A stretch of 23,277 bases of DNA from a virus: IMG/VR virus record IMGVR_UViG_3300047550_001665, positions 1 through 23,277 of that record, one strand, 5' to 3'. The translations under genes and the position numbers were made by a program. Under the pieces are notes generated by a model. That model was not told where the DNA came from. It searched no databases and worked only from the letters and a program-made list of their open reading frames with translations. Positions 1 to 5,666 of this stretch are shown here, piece by piece (position 1 is the first letter of the stretch; every line of letters starts with the position of its first letter).

Positions 1-17
1 TCATTATGCCGTGGCGG

Positions 18-1322
18 CTAGGCAAGGACAACGTTCTGCCGAATCTTGTCCACCTGCTCCGTCTTGGCGCCTTTGAGAACGCGCATCTTGTACGCGGTCT
101 CAACGTCCACGCCCGCCTTGATGAGTTTCGCGCCGTCAATCGTGGCACGCGGCGACACGATGACGCGCAAGCCGTACTTCGCGACGTTCTCGCGAGACTG
201 GCGAACCGCCGCCAGCCACTGCTTGGCGACCGCGGCATCCAGCCCGACCGAATCCAGCATTGACTGCTCCAGCGCCTCGTCTAGGTCAATCGCGACCATC
301 GCGAACCTGTCCAGAAACGCGGCGTCAATCGGGTTGCGTCCCACGTACTCCGCGGTCGCGCCGTTGCCGAACGTGTTAGCGGACGCCATGCCCACGAAAT
401 TTTCGTGACGCTTGACCATGCCATCGGGGAACGCCATCACGCCATTCGCAAGCGCGCTATTGAGCACGTTGAGAACGTTCGGGTTGCCGTTGTCCACCTC
501 ATCCAGTAGGAACACGCCGCCGTTCTCAAACACGTCACGGAACGGTGTGCGTACCGTCTTGCCGTGAGCGTCAACGAACCCGACCAGCGATGCCTCGGAC
601 GTTTGCGCGGTCACGCTCTTGGATGCGAACGTGACGCCTAACGCTTTGGCGACGTTCTCCGCGATGGTGGACTTGCCAGTGCCAGCCGCTCCCACAAGGT
701 ACACGTGGACACCAGCCGAAACAGCCTTGAGAACATTGGCGAATTCGGCATGTTGACGCCCCGCCACCTGCACTACCTGCTTGGACGGTAGCGTGATGTG
801 TGTTACCTGCGGTCGCATGTCCGCGATTGCCGCCTGCATCTCGCCGCGAATCGCATCCAGTGACGCCGCCATCTCATCACGCAACACTCCAGCGGTCGGC
901 GCGACCAATTCCATAATCATCTCGCCAACCTCACGCTTGTCCACGCCAACCTTGGCGCCTGCCAGCACCTCGGCGGCGGCACGACGTGCCACCTCCGCAA
1001 TGACCGCATCCACACCAGTCGCATTATGCGTAGGTGCCGCGGGCACCGTCACCGTCGGCGGCGTGTATGACGCCAGCCCCGCCGTTTCGTACGTCAACGT
1101 CTTGGCGCCGCTACGAATCGCCGCCAACATCGCATCGGTGCCGAAATGCATCGGCGGACGCCCCACAAATTGGATGCCCAAATACTTGGACAACGCGATG
1201 AGTGTGGTCTTGCGGGCACTCACCAGCGGGATTTCCCGCGGGGTCGTACCGTTGTATGTGTACGTGATGCGCTCACGTTGCGGGTCATAACCGATGACCG
1301 TCGGTGCTTTATTCGCGGACAT
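18..1322 (-). CDS. CobS/MoxR-like AAA+ ATPase
   Basis: This 434-aa protein carries an AAA+ module of the AAA_5 (MoxR/CobS) type in its second half. Walker A is GAAGTGKST at about 211-219. Walker B is VFLLDEVD at about 270-277. Sensor 1 is in ASANT at about 313-317, with a candidate arginine finger in DRF at 338-340 and a sensor-2-like SPRAT at 390-394. The first 200 residues show no recognised enzyme motif and include an Ala-rich stretch that is probably helical. I chose the ATG at 1322 because AGGAG lies six bases upstream; a start at 1382 adds 20 Arg/Lys-rich residues without such a site. ATPases of this class usually remodel a partner, often a VWA-domain protein, but none is visible here. 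A possible next start lies at the extreme left edge. The class call is firm; the substrate is unknown. Confidence 0.88.
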   Translation of the reverse strand: MSANKAPTVIGYDPQRERITYTYNGTTPREIPLVSARKTTLIALSKYLGIQFVGRPPMHFGTDAMLAAIRSGAKTLTYETAGLASYTPPTVTVPAAPTHNATGVDAVIAEVARRAAAEVLAGAKVGVDKREVGEMIMELVAPTAGVLRDEMAASLDAIRGEMQAAIADMRPQVTHITLPSKQVVQVAGRQHAEFANVLKAVSAGVHVYLVGAAGTGKSTIAENVAKALGVTFASKSVTAQTSEASLVGFVDAHGKTVRTPFRDVFENGGVFLLDEVDNGNPNVLNVLNSALANGVMAFPDGMVKRHENFVGMASANTFGNGATAEYVGRNPIDAAFLDRFAMVAIDLDEALEQSMLDSVGLDAAVAKQWLAAVRQSRENVAKYGLRVIVSPRATIDGAKLIKAGVDVETAYKMRVLKGAKTEQVDKIRQNVVLA

Positions 1323-1373
1323 TGCCGCTCCTTTCCGCTTTCGCGGGTGTGTGTTTCCGATGGGACTCATCAG

Positions 1374-1419
1374 CGCCAGCATTTACTGGCGGACACGCGG
1401 CGGGGGAAACGCCGCGTGT
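1374..1419 (-). promoter_or_regulatory. tandem hairpins in leader of AAA+ ATPase gene
   Basis: Two perfect inverted repeats, one base apart, fill the gap between the 72-aa gene and the ATPase start. The first on the minus strand has 10-bp arms ACACGCGGCG and CGCCGCGTGT (1393-1419, 7-nt loop). The second has arms CGCCAG and CTGGCG (1374-1391, 6-nt loop). No U-run follows either, so a standard terminator is unlikely. An RNA-processing, attenuation or mRNA-stability element is possible. Function is inferred. Confidence 0.6.
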
Positions 1420-1425
1420 TTCGTC

Positions 1426-1644
1426 CTACGCTTGCGCCTTGGCGATTCGCGCCGCCGCGGCGAATTCCGAACGATTCAGGTTATACGCCATAAAGAACGT
1501 GTCGCGGTCAAACCTCGCATTATCCGCGGCGCACACCTTGGCGACCTCCACGACCGCCTCCGCAATTATGCGCCCGTGCTCGTCGCTACGCGCTCCAACC
1601 AATGCAAGCGCCTTGACCAGCGCCCGATAATCTTTCCGTGTCAT
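1426..1644 (-). CDS. small hypothetical phage protein (72 aa)
   Basis: The product starts MTRKDYRALVKALALVG and is 72 residues long. It is predicted mostly helical, with alternating charged and Ala-rich segments, and has no catalytic motif or membrane segment. I chose the ATG at 1644 over the longer frame from 1755 because AAAGG lies eight bases upstream and the extra N-terminal residues read like untranslated DNA. The ribosome-binding site is bracketed by two ACACACAC runs. Short proteins beginning MTRKDY are common among phage early genes; I recall the style but cannot name a family. It is co-oriented with the ATPase, and a strong hairpin begins seven bases after its stop. Confidence 0.7.
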   Translation of the reverse strand: MTRKDYRALVKALALVGARSDEHGRIIAEAVVEVAKVCAADNARFDRDTFFMAYNLNRSEFAAAARIAKAQA

Positions 1645-2226
1645 GTGTGTGTACCTTTCGTGTGTGTATCTGAACTCGTCAGCACGGACATTTATCCGTG
1701 GACGCGGCACGTGTTCAACGTGTCGCGTTTCGTTCTCGCAACCCTTGGCGCCCACTACGTATGCAACCGTAGCCGTTCACGGTACTCGGCGCGCCACGTG
1801 TTCCGTGGCGTGTCTTGTTCCGCATCCCGCGAACGTCATACACCCTAGCAGCGTGCCGCATAATGCCGCGGCACACCCAACGAATACGTCCCCGCTCGCC
1901 GCAATTCCGCGCCGTTGTCACTCCCACATTGCAGGGCTGACCATACTCCCGACGCGGCGCAACGATGGCGCCGTATCCGCTCCCATTACGAGCCGTGCAC
2001 GATTCAGTGCCCTCACGGTACTCGCTCAGTCCCACGGTGTGACCGTATCGCGACCTAAGCCGCTTGAGACTGCCAGCGCTTCACGGGGCGTCATGTCCCC
2101 TGATTGCTTCACGCCAACAACGAATCGGGGCGTAGTCGCCACCGTTGCGTTTGCCACCGCCGCTATTTGGGCGATTCCCGTGATTCGCCGCCATGGTGAT
2201 GCGACGACGAATTGACGATGCCAAAC
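1645..2226. other. GC-rich stretch without a convincing gene
   Basis: About 580 bases lie between the leftward promoters and the first confident leftward gene. Frames are open on both strands, but their products are Arg/Cys/His-rich and lack good ribosome-binding sites. On the minus strand one frame is open from 2256 to 1777 except for two TGA codons (2028-2026 and 1920-1918), so a decayed or very small gene cannot be excluded. Perfect hairpins occur at 1792-1810 (arms CGCCACG/CGTGGCG) and 1853-1874 (arms GTGCCGC/GCGGCAC). The stretch could be a long structured leader or a non-coding RNA. Confidence 0.5.
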
Positions 2227-2256
2227 ACGGTAAGCGACCCGAAACCCACTTGTCAA
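2227..2256 (-). promoter_or_regulatory. leftward sigma70-like promoter A
   Basis: On the minus strand a perfect -35 hexamer TTGACA (2256-2251) is followed after 18 bases by TACCGT (2232-2227), a TAnnnT-type -10. An A/T-rich block lies directly upstream, where an UP element would be. The same -35 and its upstream flank recur in promoter B. The promoter would drive transcription toward the 72-aa gene and the ATPase. It is predicted from sequence only. Confidence 0.5.
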
Positions 2257-2269
2257 CTACCCCCCAAAA

Positions 2270-2299
2270 TTGGAAATATATATAAATATATATTTCCAA
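2270..2299. repeat. 30-bp A/T-rich perfect inverted repeat
   Basis: The arms TTGGAAATATATA and TATATATTTCCAA (13 bp each, perfect) flank a 4-base centre. A second perfect palindrome, AAAAATATTTTT, abuts it at 2298-2309. Together they make about 40 nearly pure A/T bases within very GC-rich DNA, directly upstream of promoter A. Read on the minus strand the hairpin is followed by TTTT, so it could also act as a weak terminator for transcripts from promoter B. A DNA-unwinding or protein-binding site is equally possible. Confidence 0.75.
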
Positions 2300-2384
2300 A
2301 AATATTTTTTCGGCAATCACATACCCAAGCGCACACCCAGACGCCCGTTTGCGCTCCCGCGCGTCGCATGGGGGCGCGGCGCGC

Positions 2385-2413
2385 GTGGTACCACATTCGG
2401 CGCCGCTTGTCAA
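2385..2413 (-). promoter_or_regulatory. leftward sigma70-like promoter B
   Basis: On the minus strand TTGACA (2413-2408) is followed after 17 bases by TACCAC (2390-2385), a weaker -10. The -10 lies in a perfect 10-bp palindrome GTGGTACCAC (2385-2394), which could be an operator. The upstream flank matches that of promoter A. It is predicted from sequence only. Confidence 0.42.
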
Positions 2414-2427
2414 GTACCCCGAAAATT

Positions 2428-2717
2428 TTGGGGGTGGATTATGGGCGGATTATGGCGGCGAAAATGGGGTCGCGTGACGCACACACGTACGCCGCACCAG
2501 CATGGGTGGGGGTGCCTAGGGGGGCGCCACCCCCGCATCCGTGTAATATAGTTATAGCCTAGGGCGAGGGCGTGTCGTTTTGGGGTCAGGCATACCTTGT
2601 TGTGACGGTGGGCACACCTCCGTACGGGGTTTTGTTTGGGTCCCCCACCTGTTTGTCCGTGCTGTGATGGTGTGGGTTTACGATACGAATAGTTGCTACT
2701 GGTGGTAACTATTGGTA
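2428..2717. other. gene-free stretch between promoter B and tRNA
   Basis: I see no credible gene. It contains a G/C hairpin at 2508-2534 (arms GGGGGTG/CACCCCC, with a CCTAGG palindrome in the loop), an A/T-rich patch near 2545-2560, and an imperfect hairpin at 2689-2712 (arms ATAGTTGC/GTAACTAT) just beyond the tRNA 3' end. The last could help tRNA 3' processing or act as a weak terminator for it. Confidence 0.5.
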
Positions 2718-2793
2718 TGGCTGGCTCGCTTGGGCTTGAACCAAGAACCTACGGATTAACAGTCCGTTGCACTGCCAGTTGTGCTACGAGCCA
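2718..2793 (-). tRNA. tRNA-Asn (anticodon GTT), CCA encoded
   Basis: A full cloverleaf can be drawn on the minus strand. The acceptor is TGGCTCG with CGAGCCA, the D stem GCAC/GTGC, the anticodon stem ACGGA/TCCGT with loop CTGTTAA (anticodon GTT) and the T stem CTTGG/CCAAG with loop TTCAAGC. The discriminator is G, followed by a genome-encoded CCA. A first base U and discriminator G are typical of bacterial tRNA-Asn. It is 76 bases including CCA. It stands between a terminator-like hairpin and the gene-poor region, so it may have its own promoter or be cut from a longer leftward transcript. Confidence 0.95.
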
Positions 2794-2798
2794 CCGAT

Positions 2799-2819
2799 AA
2801 ATCACGCTATGCGTGATTT
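2799..2819 (-). terminator. hairpin after the leftward small-gene operon
   Basis: Perfect 9-bp arms AAATCACGC and GCGTGATTT flank a 3-base loop. The element begins one base after the stop codon of the last leftward gene and ends just before the tRNA. The T-rich end is short (ATTTAT), so termination may be partial and allow read-through into the tRNA. Confidence 0.6.
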
Positions 2820-2820
2820 G

Positions 2821-3096
2821 TTACCATTTGACTTTGTTAGCCCACCATGCTGCGCTGATTGGTCCACGCGCAATGTTCTTTGCGTGACGTGACTTGAACC
2901 GTTTACGCTGTCCAGCGTTCTGATTCGTTTTCGCACCTTGCTCACCGAACCTGATGGTTTTTACTTTGCCGTCAACTTTAGCGACGACAATGTGCGACTT
3001 GGTGGGATGGTTCGGTGTACGCTTCGGCTTATTGTAGCCTGAGACTCCAGCCCGCTTTAATCGTGGGTCCCTAGTGGTTTTTCTTGCTTTAGCCAT
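2821..3096 (-). CDS. small basic conserved phage protein (91 aa)
   Basis: The product has a Lys/Arg-rich N-terminal tail (MAKARKTTRDPRLKRAG), then a compact region with IVVAKVDGKVKTIRFGEQGA at about 36-55, then RKRFKSRHAKNI and a C-terminal AAWWANKVKW. I recognise the RKRFKSRHAKNI...WWANKVKW ending from many uncharacterised phage proteins but cannot assign a function. Its strong positive charge suggests binding to nucleic acid or to an acidic capsid surface; that is inference. It has no Cys and no membrane segment. The start is coupled to the upstream gene by a TAATG overlap (stop TAA, start ATG). It is last in a five-gene leftward chain. Confidence 0.82.
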   Translation of the reverse strand: MAKARKTTRDPRLKRAGVSGYNKPKRTPNHPTKSHIVVAKVDGKVKTIRFGEQGAKTNQNAGQRKRFKSRHAKNIARGPISAAWWANKVKW

Positions 3097-3494
3097 TATT
3101 TGCTCCTGCGGACTTGGCGTCCTGCTGCTTTTGCTGCCTTAGTGTTCGCAACAAACTGTTTGCCTTGTTTTGAGCCTTGTAGTTTTTTGCGATTTGTTGC
3201 CGCCTTCTGGGATGATGACAGTTTGTCCCACGCCTTATCTGGCAAATATCTAGTTGTGCCACCACGTCTAATAGCGGGCTTGGCATCAGATGTTCTCCAC
3301 TTTTCTTTCGTCCACTTCTGTAAGGATTGCTGTTTTTTGGTACGGCTACCTGTGTAGCCGCCCCCAGCCTTCTCGTAGCGTTGCGCTACAATTTGCGCTT
3401 TACGAGCGGACCACTGCCCCGCTTTGCCGCCTTTGGTTCCTGCTTTGACAGCAGAAACGATGCGTTTGCGTAACGCTGGTTTGGTGTAACCCAT
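3096..3494 (-). CDS. DUF5872-like basic protein (132 aa)
   Basis: The N-terminal third holds KAGTKGGKAGQWSARKAQ, a segment seen in many small phage proteins. The middle and end contain SLQKWTKEKWRTSD, GTTRYLPDKAWDKLS and the tail GSKQGKQFVANT. This order matches what I recall as the DUF5872 family; I could not check the number. Function is unknown. It is very basic, lacks Cys and catalytic motifs, and may be a virion or DNA-associated protein. It begins in a TAATG overlap with the 56-aa gene and ends in another with the 91-aa gene, so the three are translationally coupled. Confidence 0.82.
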   Translation of the reverse strand: MGYTKPALRKRIVSAVKAGTKGGKAGQWSARKAQIVAQRYEKAGGGYTGSRTKKQQSLQKWTKEKWRTSDAKPAIRRGGTTRYLPDKAWDKLSSSQKAATNRKKLQGSKQGKQFVANTKAAKAAGRQVRRSK

Positions 3495-3664
3495 TACTTG
3501 CGCTTCGGCTTACGTTTCGCTTTGGGTTTGGACATGCCTGCTTCGCTGAGTGCGATTGCGATGGCTTGGCGACGTGACTTGACAACCTTGCCACCTTTAC
3601 CAGAGTGCAGGGTCCCCTTCTTGTATTCACGCATCACCTTAGATACTTTTGCTGGTTTCTTCAT
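3494..3664 (-). CDS. DUF6496-like small basic protein (56 aa)
   Basis: The frame reads MKKPAKVSKVMREYKKGTLH, then SGKGGKVVKSRRQAIAIALS and a Lys/Arg-rich tail. The pattern VMREYKKGTLHSGKGGKVV followed by RRQAIAIALSEAG is the small family I recall as DUF6496, common in bacteria and phages and without known function. AGGAG lies nine bases upstream of the ATG. The start overlaps the upstream stop as ATGA, and the stop overlaps the next start as TAATG. The gene is short and easily missed, but the motif and the tight coupling make it convincing. Confidence 0.88.
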   Translation of the reverse strand: MKKPAKVSKVMREYKKGTLHSGKGGKVVKSRRQAIAIALSEAGMSKPKAKRKPKRK

Positions 3665-3942
3665 TTTAGTTTGCTCCTAGGTTGTAGTCGGGTTACTGAT
3701 TTAATCATACCATTCGGAATATGTGTGACCTGAGAAACAATGCCTTGTCCACGAGTTGCTGCCAACACCATGTATCCGCTGGGGTTGGGTGTGTTCCACC
3801 AATAGCCGACAGTCCGAATGATGCACTCGGTTTCCTTGTAGGAGTCTATGTCGTGCCAGCCTGCGGTCGCGTCAAACGCGTCCTGCCATTCCACCAACAC
3901 CAAGTCCCAATTCCTGAGTCCGCTAGTCGGCTTTAACATCAT
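3661..3942 (-). CDS. conserved phage hypothetical protein (93 aa)
   Basis: The product contains WDLVLVEWQDAFDATAGWHD near residues 12-31, then a beta-rich core (CIIRTVGYWWNT, GYMVLAATRG) and an end with THIPNGMIKSVTRLQ. This layout, DLVxVEWxDA...TVGWxx...VTxIPxGMIxS, is one I recall from many phages, where it stays unnamed. It is probably a compact beta-fold. Two adjacent ATG codons exist; the first overlaps the upstream stop as ATGA. It is co-transcribed with the basic small proteins downstream. Confidence 0.83.
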   Translation of the reverse strand: MMLKPTSGLRNWDLVLVEWQDAFDATAGWHDIDSYKETECIIRTVGYWWNTPNPSGYMVLAATRGQGIVSQVTHIPNGMIKSVTRLQPRSKLK

Positions 3943-4130
3943 TCACCGTTCCGCGAGTCCATGCGGTCCATTTCCCGCAACAAATGCCACCCAGCCAAAA
4001 CCACTAACAGTGAAGCCCCAACCACACCCAGTAGCAACCCCGCTACCATCTTCAGGATATTTACCAGCATAACAAAGGTGTTTCTTCCATCTTGTCCATG
4101 CTGCACCTCGCTATGGCTCGGTGCAACCAT
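3939..4130 (-). CDS. small single-span membrane protein (up to 63 aa)
   Basis: The frame contains one strongly hydrophobic segment, MVAGLLLGVVGASLLVVLAG, followed by a charged tail HLLREMDRMDSRNGE. It is therefore a one-pass inner-membrane protein with a short cytoplasmic or periplasmic tail. The start is uncertain: ATG at 4130 has GAGGG upstream, whereas ATG at 4070 would give a 43-aa protein whose extra 20 residues are no longer needed. It is first in the leftward chain, overlaps the next gene by ATGA, and faces the divergent terminase unit. A holin-like or superinfection role is possible but not shown. Confidence 0.62.
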   Translation of the reverse strand: MVAPSHSEVQHGQDGRNTFVMLVNILKMVAGLLLGVVGASLLVVLAGWHLLREMDRMDSRNGE

Positions 4131-4233
4131 TGGGGGTTTCCCTCACCCCCCTATATCCCCCCTCTCCCGTTCCCTAACGGACAGTAGTATCGCAACCACT
4201 CTCGGTGGTCGGGAACAGCACGGACGGTGAGTG
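4131..4233. promoter_or_regulatory. divergent intergenic control region
   Basis: This gap separates the leftward small-gene chain from the rightward late region, so both promoters should lie in or near it. It holds a C-rich tract (4141-4168) and two perfect short hairpins, 4167-4180 (CCGTT/AACGG) and 4195-4209 (ACCAC/GTGGT). It also contains GGGAACA at 4211-4217 and, on the minus strand, TTAGGGAAC within 4171-4179. I see no clean -35/-10 pair in either direction. Confidence 0.45.
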
Positions 4234-4659
4234 ATGGACACCGAGAACGTTTTGGACCCGCGACAAGAAAAATATTTGCAATGGTTGTGTTTACCGCAAC
4301 CCATGCGTGAACCATCCTCTAAGGAGAAGTACGCTAAGGAGAATACGGTTGACGTAACTACGTTACGTCGCTGGGAGAAGAAACCTGCCTTCAAGGCGGA
4401 GTGGGAACGGCGTGTGAACGACCTGCAGGAGTCACCTGAGCGTACTCAACGGTTGTTGGACTCTTTGTACGAGGCTGCTTTGGGCGGGGACAACAAAGCC
4501 GCACAACTATATCTACAGGCAACGAATCGGTTTGCCCCGACCCAAATCAAGGTTGAACATAAACAGACGTTGGCGGAGTTGTCCGATGAGGAGTTGGATG
4601 CGTTGATTGCTCAGGAGGCTAGGGTGTTGCGGCGGGAGCGAGAACAACCGCCACTATAG
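4234..4659 (+). CDS. terminase small subunit-like HTH protein
   Basis: The 141-aa product has a helix-turn-helix region near the N-terminus (SSKEKYAKENTVDVTTLRRW, about 28-47, followed by EKKPAFKAEWE). A helical middle follows (RTQRLLDSLYEAALGGDNKA) and then an acidic C-terminus with LAELSDEELDALIAQE. The order HTH, helical oligomerisation region, SDEEL tail fits small terminase proteins of the phBC6A51-like type, which bind packaging-site DNA and regulate the large subunit. Start is ATG 4234 or GTG 4231; neither has a clear Shine-Dalgarno sequence. It is the first gene of the rightward region but lies 4.2 kb from the large subunit, separated by fibre and lysis genes. Confidence 0.78.
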   Translation: MDTENVLDPRQEKYLQWLCLPQPMREPSSKEKYAKENTVDVTTLRRWEKKPAFKAEWERRVNDLQESPERTQRLLDSLYEAALGGDNKAAQLYLQATNRFAPTQIKVEHKQTLAELSDEELDALIAQEARVLRREREQPPL

Positions 4660-4799
4660 TGAGTAGTCTCATAGAGTGCCCGATGTGCGGATGCGAATAT
4701 CCGCCTGAAGCAACTAGGTGGCTATGTCCGCAATGCAAACACAAGGATTCGTGTTGCGAAGGGGAACCAAGAAAGTTCAGGGACTATGACGACAATTAA
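4659..4799 (+). CDS. zinc-ribbon miniprotein (46 aa)
   Basis: Starting with GTG in a TAGTG overlap with the small terminase gene, the frame encodes two Cys pairs, CPMC and CPQC, separated by a short loop. They lie in ECPMCGCEYPPEATRW and LCPQCKHKDSCC. This is a typical rubredoxin-knuckle zinc ribbon. An Arg/Asp-rich tail follows. The last 14 bases overlap the next gene in another frame. No close Shine-Dalgarno exists, so translation probably relies on coupling. Zinc ribbons of this size bind DNA, RNA or protein; the partner here is unknown. Confidence 0.72.
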   Translation: MSSLIECPMCGCEYPPEATRWLCPQCKHKDSCCEGEPRKFRDYDDN

Positions 4800-5067
4800 C
4801 GACGCGATGTTCACCGCCCTCAAGGCGTTGCATCCCAGCGTTGCACCCACGTTGGGTGATTTGTTGCATGCCGAGAACCTGTCCCCGCGACTAGGTTCTT
4901 ACGAGTATTATGCGGCTGTTGTACCTGCTGCTACTACGTGGTCTGATGCGGCGTTCGCATATTGGACTGACCCCGACTATGTGGTTTCTAACCTTGAGTT
5001 GGAAACGGGGAACGATATTCTATTAGAGGACGGCTCGTTTATGCTGTTGGAGGCTGGAAATGTCTGA
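4786..5067 (+). CDS. small virion/fibre-associated protein (93 aa)
   Basis: The product begins MTTINDAMFTALKALHPSVA and ends in NDILLEDGSFMLLEAGN. The repeated LLExG phrase at the C-terminus is one I recall from short phage structural proteins near tail fibre genes. The rest (GDLLHAENLSPRLGSYEYYA) has no known motif. There is no signal peptide or membrane span. It overlaps the zinc-ribbon gene by 14 bases and the fibre gene by eight. A virion role is inferred from position. Confidence 0.7.
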   Translation: MTTINDAMFTALKALHPSVAPTLGDLLHAENLSPRLGSYEYYAAVVPAATTWSDAAFAYWTDPDYVVSNLELETGNDILLEDGSFMLLEAGNV

Positions 5068-5641
5068 CCTAAAAATTTCTCAACTGACTGCGCTTACGGC
5101 GGCTGCTGCTGCCGCTACGGATGTCGTTCCCATTGTTGACACTAGCGCTACAACGACCAAGAAGATGTCGTTGGCTGATATTGCAGAATATGTTGCCAGT
5201 GCAACAGTCATTACGAACTTGATTCCGACTGACTCGGATGAGTTGGCTGAAGGCGCAACGAATCTATATTATACGACTGCTCGTTCAGCCTTGAAGGCAA
5301 ACTTGGCTTCGCCAACTTTTACGGGTACACCTGCCGCTCCGACTGCCGCTGTGGACACCAATACGACTCAGGTGGCGACTACGGGTTATGTTGTTGGTCA
5401 GGGTTACTTGAAGTCGGCTACGGCTTCTAGCACGTATATTGCAAACGCTTTGGTTGATGCCAAGGGCGACTTGATTGTTGCTACGGCTAATGATACGCCT
5501 GCCCGTTTGGCGGTTGGTGGCACCAACGGACATGTTTTGATGGTTGACTCAGCCGAAACGGCTGGCGTCAAATGGGCGGCGGTCCCCGCCAGCCCTGTGG
5601 ACTCAGACCAAGCAGTTTTGGCTGGGGCAGTATTCAACTAG
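5060..5641 (+). CDS. tail fibre-like protein (193 aa)
   Basis: The N-terminal section (KISQLTALTAAAAAATDVVP, then KKMSLADIAEYV) is a common phage fibre start. Next come SPTFTGTPAAPTA with a TTQVATTGYV segment (fibre shaft repeat). Then come ALVDAKGDLIVATANDTPAR, NGHVLMVDSAETAGVKW, a module repeated in many fibre and collar proteins. Low-complexity Ala/Thr content suggests a trimeric beta-structured fibre. At 193 aa it is short for a full fibre and may be a base or linker for the downstream glycine-rich proteins. Its start lies inside the previous gene; its stop is part of the first GGGAAC stem-loop. Confidence 0.82.
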   Translation: MSDLKISQLTALTAAAAAATDVVPIVDTSATTTKKMSLADIAEYVASATVITNLIPTDSDELAEGATNLYYTTARSALKANLASPTFTGTPAAPTAAVDTNTTQVATTGYVVGQGYLKSATASSTYIANALVDAKGDLIVATANDTPARLAVGGTNGHVLMVDSAETAGVKWAAVPASPVDSDQAVLAGAVFN

Positions 5642-5661
5642 GGAACGAATCCCACTAGGAG
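5638..5661 (+). repeat. GGGAAC stem-loop, copy upstream of 120-aa gene
   Basis: CTAGGGA pairs with TCCC..TAG around loop ACGAA, with a two-base bulge in the 3' arm. The 5' arm includes the stop codon of the fibre gene; the 3' arm runs into the AGGAG that serves the next start. The structure matches the copy before the scaffold gene (12685-12706). Confidence 0.6.
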
Positions 5662-5666
5662 TAGAT

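Larger units (their letters stand above)
2246..2427. repeat. direct repeat pair containing the two -35 boxes
   Basis: Positions 2246-2271 and 2403-2427 share, read on the minus strand, AATTTT, four to six G/C bases, GTAsTTGACAAG and yGG. That is about 25 bases with three differences and one missing base. The copies are about 157 bases apart in the same orientation. The core CTTGnCAA(G/C) is itself near-palindromic, so it could be an operator as well as a -35 box. Confidence 0.7.

Noticed and set aside
781-1290. 169-aa plus-strand frame opposite the ATPase
   Set aside because: It lies wholly antisense to a gene with complete AAA+ motifs, and its product is a Ser/Ala/Thr mirror of that coding sequence.
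1643-2215. 190-aa plus-strand frame
   Set aside because: It faces the local minus-strand genes, has no ribosome-binding site, and its product is rich in Arg, Cys and His with no pattern. It also crosses the 72-aa gene's leader.
2026-2256. 76-aa minus-strand gene starting with TTG
   Set aside because: The TTG start is the predicted -35 box itself and no Shine-Dalgarno exists. A shorter start inside cannot be excluded, so it is only mentioned as a finding.
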